Source of the DNA: Lentisphaera araneosa HTCC2155
GTDB taxonomy: Bacteria; Verrucomicrobiota; Lentisphaeria; Lentisphaerales; Lentisphaeraceae
DNA: 64,000 bases
Assembly (NCBI RefSeq): GCF_000170755.1
Contig: NZ_ABCK01000008.1
Span: forward strand, 124,001 to 188,000
Direction: 5' to 3'
Below are positions 53,790 through 61,413 of this stretch, in pieces. The notes under the pieces are model-generated. The model was not told the DNA's origin. It did not search any database and saw only the letters and a program-made list of their open reading frames with translations. The first letter of the stretch is position 1, and the number at the start of each line of letters is the position of its first letter. Both the position numbers and the translations under genes were made by a program.

Positions 53790-54304
53790 GCGGAGTCCTC
53801 ATCTAAGGATTTAACGCATTGCGAGAGGTTGGTTCGAGCACGAAAAAGTGTTTGTCGAATGGTGTTGGCTGAATTCTTGAGCTCTTCGGCAATTTGTACA
53901 ATGCTTGTTCCCAAGCGGTAGCGTTTGGTGATTAATTCTTTCTGACGGTCAGGGAGTTTGGCTATGCACTTTTCTAAACGTGACTTCTTCAATTCATAAT
54001 CTTCTTCACGGTCAGCTTGTTCATGAACCATGAGTGAAATTACTTCATTATTGAAAATGAGTGGGTCGCGCATTTGCTTTTGACGCCAAGCCATGACCTG
54101 AAATGAGGCAATGCGAAATGACCAACTCTTAAAACTCGTACCCAATTCAAATTCATGTGCTTTGCTCCATAGAATGAGATTGGTCTCCTGCAAAATATCA
54201 TTGGCCGCATCAGGATTGGCGACGAGACTGAGGATCAAGCCATAGAGGCGTCCTTGAAAGGAACTCATGAGTTCAACGAATTCGTCTGTGTTGTTTTTGG
54301 GCAT
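53786..54304 (-). CDS. ECF RNA polymerase sigma factor (Rhodopirellula/Verrucomicrobium-type)
   Basis: Encodes 172 residues. Sigma region 2 is around ILQETNLILWSKAHEF and SFRIASFQVMAWRQK; region 4 is LPDRQKELITKRYRLGTSIVQIAEELKNSANTIRQTLFRARTNL, a helix-turn-helix of extracytoplasmic-function sigma factors. The pattern fits the PVC-specific sub-group that pairs with FecR/LamG proteins; the partner follows with a 4-base overlap. Its promoter would lie in the 107-base spacer behind the cytochrome gene, which also holds heptad repeats and two hairpins. Confidence 0.93.
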   Translation of the reverse strand: MPKNNTDEFVELMSSFQGRLYGLILSLVANPDAANDILQETNLILWSKAHEFELGTSFKSWSFRIASFQVMAWRQKQMRDPLIFNNEVISLMVHEQADREEDYELKKSRLEKCIAKLPDRQKELITKRYRLGTSIVQIAEELKNSANTIRQTLFRARTNLSQCVKSLDEDSA

Positions 54305-54311
54305 AAGTTAA

Positions 54312-54403
54312 AGTCTTTAGTTGGCAGTAGTCAGTTTTTTATGGGAGTTTGCCAAGCTAGTGCTTGCCGTTCCCAGTTTGTGATTGCGCAGCAGTGGCTG
54401 CGC
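54312..54403. repeat. AGTNNNN heptads and two hairpins between cytochrome and sigma genes
   Basis: Four 7-bp units starting AGT (AGTCTTT, AGTTGGC, AGTAGTC, AGTTTTT) lie at 54312-54339. A short hairpin CAAGC-TAGT-GCTTG is at 54353-54366 and a stronger one GCGCAGC-AGTG-GCTGCGC at 54386-54403, directly past the stop of the large cytochrome gene. No T-run follows, so termination is uncertain. Confidence 0.7.
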
Positions 54404-54411
54404 GGTACGAA

Positions 54412-57400
54412 TTATTTTAGTGTATTGATGTACTCAAAGATAGCCTCAAATTGCTTAGCTGCATCATTGTTATAGTCGGGGAGGGGAGATTTACCTTTTT
54501 CATCCGCATATTTTGGCATCTTGGTGTTGGGTACAATATGAGCGGGGTTGAGCATCCAACGCATATAGAAGTCCTTGCCAAGTCGATCGGCAGTGTACTT
54601 CAGGTTCACACCTTTAACTTCGAAAGCCGCAATAGCTTTTTCCTTGCCAATGTCATGGCAAATAATACAGCCAAAACCAGAGGTGCCGACCAATTTTTTG
54701 CCCACGGCAATTATGTTTTTGTCAGCATTCAGTGAATCTTTTTTGCCCTGTTGAGCATGCTGATAAGCCAAACTCTTGGCCATCATTTCAGCTCTTGCTG
54801 GGAAACTCGGCATGCGGGCCAGTAACCATTCACGACTATCATAATCTAGTGAGCCATCGAGGTATTTCTTAATCGTACCTTCTTTGATCTTTTCACCAAC
54901 AAAAGTGAGTTGAGGGCGACTTTGATCTAAATGGCCCTTGTCTTTGTAGTGGGTTTTTAAGTCCTTGATCTCATTGGCGTACTTCTGCCATTTAGCTGAA
55001 GCATTATCGCGGCTGTGACAGGCATTGCAATTGAGGGTCTTGAACTGACGCTCCGCAAATTCACTTGGGGAGTGATTTTTGAGTGAATGGGCTTTTTGAG
55101 CAAAGACTTTTCTTATGGGTTCCATTTCTTTTCGAGAAATACCAAAATTGATTTTGGGTTTTCTGGATAAACATCCTTTTTGTTGACCCTTGATTTGCTC
55201 AAAGGGAATAGTGCTTAGCATGCTGGATTCCTTGCCTCCGTGACAATCAATACAGCCACGTTCTCTAAAGAGTTTGTGGCCGACTTTTGCATCGGCTTTA
55301 AATTCGGCCATTTTGGGGCCCTTAGCACGTTTAAGCAGGAAGCTCGCAAGATCGATCGCTTCATCATCTGATAAGCTAAAGTTGGGCATCTTGGTCCATT
55401 TGTAGAGCTTCTCAGGTGACATGAGAAATTCTTTGAGTGCTTGGGGTTTAAATTTATTAGCTACATTGCTGAGGAGAAGGCGTTCCCCCTTTTGATTTTT
55501 TTCCTCTGGGCGAGTGTGACAGGAAATACAACCTAGATCGTAAAAGAGCTCAGACCCGCGTTTACTATTGCCAGTTAAAGCCGCTGATTTGTCTGCTTGT
55601 ATATCACTAGCAAGAAATTCTGCAATATTTTTGGCTTCCTGTTTATTCAAGACGACTTTGGGCATGTGCGCATGCTTGTTGAGGTTTTTTGGGTTGGCAA
55701 TCCACTCTGCCATCCAACTTTTGTGAAGACGTCCACCCGCATTCTCGAGTGAGGGGGAATCCATTTGAGCGAGCTCGGGCATGAGTTCTTTTGATTCGCT
55801 TTTGTGGCAGGAAATACAGCGAGCTTCGGCAATCATCATACGACCTTTGCGGTGACTTTGGAATTCATCGCTCGTAGCTCCTGTGCTATAGCGCAAATTA
55901 TTTGGGCTTATGGGTTCTAGGGGGAATTTACTGCCTTGCCATTTGAGATTGAAGTAAGACTTCTTTGCCGTATCGGACTTAAAACTCAAGCGCAAATCAT
56001 GGGCACCGGGATCGAGTTCAATCATTGAAGATTTGATCAGCTCGCCATTCTTATTTTCGTCAAAAATGACTTTGCCATTGAGTTCAAAACGCAAAGCTCC
56101 CGTGAGCTCAGTTTGAAAGTGAACTTTTTCTTTTTCAGTGACGATGAGGTGGCCATTATAAATTGCTGTGAAAGCACCGCTCATTAGGAAGGGGCTTGGG
56201 AGCTCATCTTTTTTGAGCTGAATATTGAGTAAGCGAGCGACTTTGTTATCGTATTCCCAGACGTGTTTCCCTTTCATCTCAACAGTTATGCCTACAGGAT
56301 AATTATTGATTTTATCTTGGAGTTCCATTTCTTTGACTGATACCATGTCGGGAACTTGGGAGTCGTCGGGGGAGAGATTATAAATGGTGTTGATTATCTC
56401 CGAATTGAGATCCTTTCCCTTAGCCGTTTTGAGTTGATAGACCACTTTCATATTATCGACGGGCTTCATATCGTGCAACTTGAGAAAAACAGTCTTGCCA
56501 TCGCGCATGAGTTTAAGTGCAGTGACGTAAACTTTTTCACCTTCCTGATTACGGCTGAATCCAATGCGTCCAACGCGCTTACTCTCAGTTGTTTTGAATT
56601 TATCGAGTTCTTCTTGAGGCGTATTTGTCGCAAAGTGACCAGAACCATATTGCTCTGAATAAACATAGTTCCATCTTTGAACGGAGAAGTTATTAACATT
56701 CTTTAAGGTTTCGGGGTCGAGCATTTCATTAAAAGTCAAATAAAGGCCTTGAGTTGTGGCTTTGACTTCCAAAGGACGGATCATTTTATTGCCCTTGTAA
56801 CGTACACGATTAATGGCGCTCATGCGGCTGGCGTTTGTTTGCCAACCCTTGAAGCCAGTGATAATTGCTGAGTCAGTATTTTTCGGATTAAAGCGTATGC
56901 GCATGCCAGAAGACATGAGGCGAATGGGAAGGGCGACGACTCCGCCTTGAACTTGGCCATTGACTTTTTCTTGGAAAGTTGTGTAGGCTTTACTTTGACC
57001 ATAGGAGAGATGAATAAGTTTGCCACCGAGGTCGCCCCAAGAGTTCTTTGGAACCCAAATTTGTGAACCCCCAGAGTTATCTCTATTCATCGGGATAAAG
57101 CAAAGAGGTTTTTTGTAGCCTTCAGACTCTTTTTTGCCATTTCCGGGGTGAATCACCCCCGCAAAATCGCCTTTCTCGAGATAATTGATTTTGCAGGCCG
57201 GTACATAAGTTCCTTCGTTCTCACCTGTGGTCGCAATCGTGCCTTCGGCATTAATCGACATGCCACCCGGGGCGCGTAGGCCACTTGCAAAGATTTCGGA
57301 GTGTTGTCCATCTTTGCTGACTTTAAAAATAACCCCATGATTATCGTGAGTCTTATCGAAGCCACGACCACCCTGCAGAACGGGAGCAGCTTTGGCTACA

Positions 57401-58587
57401 TAAAAATTGCCGGCGGCATCGGTATGGAGATCAAAAGTGAATTCGTGAAAATTTTTGGTGATTTTGCAATCGTTATTGAAGTTCTCGTAGAAGTCGGCTT
57501 CACCATCGTTATTAAAATCGTGGAGGCGGGTGATTTGGTCCTTGCCACTGACGTAAATCACGTCATCGACAATGCGTAGCCCTAAAGTTTCATTCATGCC
57601 CGCGGCATAGCGTTTCCATACGATGTTTTTGAGGTCTTTGTCAAGATTGGAAGCAATCCACACATCGCCATTCCAAGTACAGAAAGCAGCGCGTGAGCCA
57701 TCTGAAAAATAATCAAAGCCACCAAATTTCATGACCGAGCCCCAGGGATTCCTTTCAGGGATGGGGATCTGATCAACTGCAAAGATGTCGGATTCGAAGT
57801 CATTCAATTTCCCTTGGGCCTTTACGGTTTGAGGCCAGCGAGTTTTTCCACCCTGAGTTAAAGCTTTTAAATCCATCGCAGCTAGCGAAGGAGCTGGAGA
57901 GCCTTTTTTGTATGAGATGGCGAATTTTAAGTTTTTAGAACCAGCAGGGATGCGGATGAATTGAATAGCTCCCTCTTTTTCCAGCTTCATTGAAGTAGTA
58001 TTGAGCTGAAGGCTGGGCTCAGGGCTATCCAGTACTTTGAGCAGAAGCTCTTCTTTGGCGACCGCAATATTGAAGTGACGCACAAAAGCCCCGTCTTTCA
58101 TTGCAGGCATTTCTAAGATGGCGCTTTTCTGATCGCCAACTGTGTAGGAAAAGACCACCTGCTCATTGTGACGATATGTACCTAGGAATTTCACATAGTG
58201 ATGGGGTAGTGGAGCGTAGTCAAAGTCACGAGGGTCATTCCATGAACTCTTATAAGCCCATGCTAAACTAGGGGCTGAATTAAGCAAGACTTCACTTTTA
58301 ATATTTGAGTTGCCACCATGGGAACCATTCCAAGGAGTTCCGTTAAAGTTGATCCTACCTTTGGCAACAAAACGCAAGTTCATACTGCCCGAATCGTAGT
58401 AAGCTGAGTATTGGTCTTTACCTTGCCCCATTAACACGGACTTACCGCGCAGGATTGTGTCATCTCCGAGACTGACAACTTGTGATGAGACTTGGCTGAA
58501 GTCGTAGGATTCGTACCATTGTTTCGCTTGTGCGGAAATCGCACAAAGCCCAAGTCCTAGAGCTAACTTTGATGCTCGCTTCAGCAT
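54412..58587 (-). CDS. Giant secreted beta-propeller/PA14/multiheme c-type cytochrome protein
   Basis: Encodes 1391 residues with a signal peptide (1-22). The first 200 residues contain beta-rich domains; about 280-600 look like a six-bladed propeller (FDYFSDGSRAAFCTWNGDVWI, ITRLHDFNNDGEADFYENF, LRAPGGMSINAEG) as in sorbosone-dehydrogenase-like domains; about 790-900 is PA14-like. The C-terminal 480 residues carry five CXXCH heme c motifs (CISCH about 924, CISCH about 1022, CIDCH about 1115, CNACH about 1190, CIICH about 1309). Such proteins are PVC-specific and probably oxidise sugars outside the cytoplasm. One base after DUF1080. Confidence 0.92.
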   Translation of the reverse strand: MLKRASKLALGLGLCAISAQAKQWYESYDFSQVSSQVVSLGDDTILRGKSVLMGQGKDQYSAYYDSGSMNLRFVAKGRINFNGTPWNGSHGGNSNIKSEVLLNSAPSLAWAYKSSWNDPRDFDYAPLPHHYVKFLGTYRHNEQVVFSYTVGDQKSAILEMPAMKDGAFVRHFNIAVAKEELLLKVLDSPEPSLQLNTTSMKLEKEGAIQFIRIPAGSKNLKFAISYKKGSPAPSLAAMDLKALTQGGKTRWPQTVKAQGKLNDFESDIFAVDQIPIPERNPWGSVMKFGGFDYFSDGSRAAFCTWNGDVWIASNLDKDLKNIVWKRYAAGMNETLGLRIVDDVIYVSGKDQITRLHDFNNDGEADFYENFNNDCKITKNFHEFTFDLHTDAAGNFYVAKAAPVLQGGRGFDKTHDNHGVIFKVSKDGQHSEIFASGLRAPGGMSINAEGTIATTGENEGTYVPACKINYLEKGDFAGVIHPGNGKKESEGYKKPLCFIPMNRDNSGGSQIWVPKNSWGDLGGKLIHLSYGQSKAYTTFQEKVNGQVQGGVVALPIRLMSSGMRIRFNPKNTDSAIITGFKGWQTNASRMSAINRVRYKGNKMIRPLEVKATTQGLYLTFNEMLDPETLKNVNNFSVQRWNYVYSEQYGSGHFATNTPQEELDKFKTTESKRVGRIGFSRNQEGEKVYVTALKLMRDGKTVFLKLHDMKPVDNMKVVYQLKTAKGKDLNSEIINTIYNLSPDDSQVPDMVSVKEMELQDKINNYPVGITVEMKGKHVWEYDNKVARLLNIQLKKDELPSPFLMSGAFTAIYNGHLIVTEKEKVHFQTELTGALRFELNGKVIFDENKNGELIKSSMIELDPGAHDLRLSFKSDTAKKSYFNLKWQGSKFPLEPISPNNLRYSTGATSDEFQSHRKGRMMIAEARCISCHKSESKELMPELAQMDSPSLENAGGRLHKSWMAEWIANPKNLNKHAHMPKVVLNKQEAKNIAEFLASDIQADKSAALTGNSKRGSELFYDLGCISCHTRPEEKNQKGERLLLSNVANKFKPQALKEFLMSPEKLYKWTKMPNFSLSDDEAIDLASFLLKRAKGPKMAEFKADAKVGHKLFRERGCIDCHGGKESSMLSTIPFEQIKGQQKGCLSRKPKINFGISRKEMEPIRKVFAQKAHSLKNHSPSEFAERQFKTLNCNACHSRDNASAKWQKYANEIKDLKTHYKDKGHLDQSRPQLTFVGEKIKEGTIKKYLDGSLDYDSREWLLARMPSFPARAEMMAKSLAYQHAQQGKKDSLNADKNIIAVGKKLVGTSGFGCIICHDIGKEKAIAAFEVKGVNLKYTADRLGKDFYMRWMLNPAHIVPNTKMPKYADEKGKSPLPDYNNDAAKQFEAIFEYINTLK

Positions 58588-58588
58588 A

Positions 58589-59290
58589 TTATTTTAACTC
58601 CAAAACTTTAAGGTTTTTGAACCAAACCACATCGTTGTGGTCCTGTAGTCCTAAGTGTCCCTTTTTGTTCATGCCAAAACCTTTCCAGTTTTTAAATTTG
58701 CTTTTACCCACGAGTTCTTTCCATTCATCGGAGTGCATGACGATGTCCACAGTTTGAATTCCGTTCTGCCATACTTGTAGGTGACTCTTGTTGAGTAAGA
58801 TTCTAACTTGGTTCCACTCACCGGCTTTTTTGTGCGATTCAGCAGGAGAAGTAATCATATCGTAGAGCGAACCTGAGCGGTGATTCGGTTTTTTACGATC
58901 GTTATGTTTTTCATTGTCGAGAATCTGAATTTCCGGTGCATGAGAATAAATGCGCTTGCCCTTTTCGTCGGCGAGGATAAAAATGCCGCTATTGCCCGCT
59001 TCAGAAATTTTCCACTCCATACGGAAATCAAAATTTTCATACTGCTTTTTAGTCATGATGTCGCCACCACCGCCACCCGAGAGCTTCATAGTGCCTCCTT
59101 CAACGACCCATTTTGGATTAATATCTTGTTTTTTGAAATTTCTCCACTGGCTCATATCCTGACCATTGAAGAGAAGTTGCCAACCTTCTTTAGCCTCGGC
59201 TTTTGACAAACTATTATCTGGGATCGGTGTACTTGTACAGGAAGTGATAAGTGCAGTTGTAGCAATTGAAAGGAAAGCGAGGAATTTCAT
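58589..59290 (-). CDS. DUF1080 (3-keto-disaccharide hydrolase) lipoprotein
   Basis: Encodes 233 residues. A lipoprotein signal ends at the lipobox ITSC (Cys18). The DUF1080 lectin-like jelly-roll follows: WQLLFNGQDMSQWRNF, FDFRMEWKISEAGNSGIF, HAPEIQILDNEKH, HRSGSLYDM and GHLGLQDHNDVVWFKNLKV. Some members hydrolyse 3-keto-glycosides made by oxidation of sugars. It starts the transcript whose next gene, one base on, is the five-heme propeller protein, which could generate such keto-sugars; this coupling is inference. RBS GGAG 6 bases before ATG. Confidence 0.92.
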   Translation of the reverse strand: MKFLAFLSIATTALITSCTSTPIPDNSLSKAEAKEGWQLLFNGQDMSQWRNFKKQDINPKWVVEGGTMKLSGGGGGDIMTKKQYENFDFRMEWKISEAGNSGIFILADEKGKRIYSHAPEIQILDNEKHNDRKKPNHRSGSLYDMITSPAESHKKAGEWNQVRILLNKSHLQVWQNGIQTVDIVMHSDEWKELVGKSKFKNWKGFGMNKKGHLGLQDHNDVVWFKNLKVLELK

Positions 59291-59544
59291 GTGGTACTCC
59301 GTGTATTTTTATTTAGTTGCCCTCGTATATAAGCGGAAATCGCAAACGTTACGGTGAATCTTTAAAATAATAAAATTTTTTTGGAGCTAATGCGAGCTTT
59401 TGCGATCTTCGCAAGTGAAAAAGTGGTGAAATAAATAATAAAAACTCACTGCTTCATTAGTTTGTGTTGCTATTAAGTTATATTAGTTTTTGTCACTTTT
59501 ATAATTTTTTTTCGTATTCATTGTAAAACAATTAAAGGATGACC

Positions 59545-60387
59545 ATGAAATATTTCTTAATCGCTATCTTATCTATTTCTCTTTTTGCTCAGAAAGACCT
59601 TAAAGATATTACCTTTGCTATTACAGTTGAAAAAAAATTAGAAATGGACATCTATTTTCCTAAGGGCAAGCAGGAAAATAGACCTATGCTGATGTGGATT
59701 CACGGTGGAGGCTGGAAAGGCGGTAGCAAGAAGGATTGTAAGTTACAGTGGCTCACGGAGTATGGTTATGTGGTTGCAAGTGTTTCTTATCGTTTTTCCC
59801 AAGAAGCTAAGTTCCCTGCGCAAATTCACGATTGTAAAGCAGCACTAAGGTTTTTGAAAGCAAATGCCGTAAAATATGGCTTGGATAAAAAACGTTTTGC
59901 AGTTGGCGGATCAAGTGCTGGCGGACAGTTGGCGGCTTTGATGGCTACCTCTTCAGGAGATGATTTTTTAGATGGAGAACTTGGAGATTATAGTGAGGAA
60001 AATACACAAGTATCAGCAGTTATAGATTTTTATGGAGCTAGCGATTTTCTTTTACGTGAAAAGAATCAACCTGAAAAGGTTAATAAAAAGGGAGGGGTAG
60101 TTTACGAGCTTTTAGGTGGAAACATTCAAGATAAAAAAGATCTCGCCAAGAAGGCGTCAGCGGCATATCAGGTAGATCATAAAGATTCACCTATTTTGAT
60201 CATTCATGGATCTAAAGATCGGGTTGTTCTTCCTGGGCAATCCAAGCGGCTTCATGAGGTCTACCAAAGTAAAGGTCTAAATTCACAATTACATATTTTA
60301 GAAGGGGCTAGTCATGGTGGAAAAGCTTTTGGGGATGAGGAGGTGAAAAAAAATATTTTGAAATTTCTAAAGGCAAATGGTGTTTGA
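59545..60387 (+). CDS. Secreted alpha/beta hydrolase (HSL/BD-FAE-type esterase)
   Basis: Encodes 280 residues. I take ATG 59545 (AAAGG about 7 bases upstream); the ATG two codons earlier is too close to the RBS. Signal peptide 1-16. The HGGGWKGGS oxyanion motif, the GGSSAGGQLAAL nucleophile and HGSKDRV/ASHGG with Asp and His fit carbohydrate acetyl- or feruloyl-esterases. It stands alone on the plus strand between minus-strand PVC genes, with 248 AT-rich upstream bases shared with DUF1080. A 6-bp hairpin TTGCGA-TCT-TCGCAA at 59400-59414 in that spacer might be an operator; nothing else stands out. Confidence 0.9.
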   Translation: MKYFLIAILSISLFAQKDLKDITFAITVEKKLEMDIYFPKGKQENRPMLMWIHGGGWKGGSKKDCKLQWLTEYGYVVASVSYRFSQEAKFPAQIHDCKAALRFLKANAVKYGLDKKRFAVGGSSAGGQLAALMATSSGDDFLDGELGDYSEENTQVSAVIDFYGASDFLLREKNQPEKVNKKGGVVYELLGGNIQDKKDLAKKASAAYQVDHKDSPILIIHGSKDRVVLPGQSKRLHEVYQSKGLNSQLHILEGASHGGKAFGDEEVKKNILKFLKANGV

Positions 60388-60403
60388 GTAAAGAGTGGAG
60401 TGC

Positions 60404-60691
60404 TTACTTAAGGTAGCGGTATTCCTGTTTCGGCATGAGTGCAACTTTTATAGTCTTTACTTCAGGGGCTTTTTTCGGCTTATATGAGATTATTTGAAGG
60501 GTAAGGTTCTGGCCATTTCGTTCGGTAATGGTTCCCTCGCTGTAAATTTCTTTAAAGAGAGTGTTTTCAATTCTGACTTCACCATTTGATTTCACAATGA
60601 GGACACTGTTTTCTGTGAAGTAATGCTTACTGCTATCGAAAGCGCCGCATGAGATAAGAGTTAAAAGGCTAAGTGTGTATAAAAATTTCAT
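60404..60691 (-). CDS. Small lipoprotein of unknown function
   Basis: Encodes 95 residues. The signal peptide ends with the lipobox LISCGA (Cys15). The remainder is beta-rich and basic (VLIVKSNGEVRIENTLFKEIYSEGTITERNGQ, then a KPKKAPEVKTIKV segment). No family recognised. It has no close partner: it is separated from the esterase by a convergent 16-base gap and from the next minus-strand gene by a terminator. Confidence 0.72.
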   Translation of the reverse strand: MKFLYTLSLLTLISCGAFDSSKHYFTENSVLIVKSNGEVRIENTLFKEIYSEGTITERNGQNLTLQIISYKPKKAPEVKTIKVALMPKQEYRYLK

Positions 60692-60748
60692 TGTTCCTCA
60701 AGTAATAGTTTTTTGAATGTAAGTGGCCATTTATATAGAGACAAATAG

Positions 60749-60781
60749 AAAAGCCCTAATCGTGGTTCGATTAGGGCTTTT
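60749..60781. terminator. Intrinsic terminator upstream of the lipoprotein gene
   Basis: A perfect 14-bp stem AAAAGCCCTAATCG / CGATTAGGGCTTTT with a 5-base loop. It ends in T on both strands and lies about 30 bases past the stop of the minus-strand repeat protein gene, which it most likely terminates. Confidence 0.85.
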
Positions 60782-60810
60782 AAAATTAGAAAATTGAAGT
60801 TGAGGAGGAC

Positions 60811-61329
60811 TTATGGACGCTGGGGTTCAATGCCCTCTGGTTTTACGTCTTCAATCTTTTTCTTTTTACCACCATTATCTTCACGTTTACCTTTTTTCTT
60901 TTCCATGAAGGCTTTTTTATCTTCGTCGCTCATGTTTTCCATTTTAGCTTGCATTTCAGCACGTTTTTTCTTCATTTGCTCAAAGAAAGCCTTCTTTTCT
61001 TCTTCACTCATGCCTTCGAGTTGTTTTTTGATTTCTTCTTTTCCTTTACCATTCATGCCGCCTTTGCCACCGCGTTTTTTACGTTGCTCTTTAATGAAGG
61101 CTTCTTTCTCTTCGTCACTCATGCCTTTCATTTTTTCTTGCATTTCGGCACGACGTTGTTTCATTTTTTCTTTGAAGGCCGCCTTTTCTTCGTCACTCAT
61201 GTTCTGCATGCGTTTTTCCATTGCGGCTTTGCGATCACCGCCTTTATTACCTTTGCGTTCTTTTTTTTCTTCGGCAAACATGCTGTGGGCTAAAAAGAGA
61301 GATAATGTGATAATAAATAATTTTTTCAT
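60811..61329 (-). CDS. Exported Lys/Glu-rich protein with four MS(D/E)EEKxAF repeats
   Basis: Encodes 172 residues from ATG 61329 (GGAAC 8 bases upstream); upstream in-frame codons precede the signal peptide and are rejected. Signal peptide KKLFIITLSLFLAHSMFA. The mature chain is highly charged and helical, built from four repeats starting MSDEEKAAF, MSDEEKEAF, MSEEEKKAF and MSDEDKKAF. Start-to-start spacings are 26, 37 and 26 residues; the longer one carries a Gly/Lys-rich insert. It ends in KPEGIEPQRP. Not recognised; resembles Spy/CpxP-like or other helical periplasmic proteins only in composition. Confidence 0.8.
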   Translation of the reverse strand: MKKLFIITLSLFLAHSMFAEEKKERKGNKGGDRKAAMEKRMQNMSDEEKAAFKEKMKQRRAEMQEKMKGMSDEEKEAFIKEQRKKRGGKGGMNGKGKEEIKKQLEGMSEEEKKAFFEQMKKKRAEMQAKMENMSDEDKKAFMEKKKGKREDNGGKKKKIEDVKPEGIEPQRP

Positions 61330-61413
61330 TTTTTGAGTTCCTTTTTTGAGTCTGTAAAAGCTATATCGCAGTAAAGATGAATGATCTTTCACCAAATATA
61401 AAAAAACGTTTAT

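Noticed and set aside
60811-61300. Repetitive DNA, possible CRISPR-like or minisatellite array
   Set aside because: The period follows codon phase and encodes MS(D/E)EEKxAF protein repeats behind a signal peptide; there are no unique spacers.
60794-61336. Plus-strand ORF of 180 residues rich in Phe/Ser
   Set aside because: It is the antisense of the Lys/Glu repeat gene; composition is explained by the complementary Lys/Glu codons and there is no RBS.
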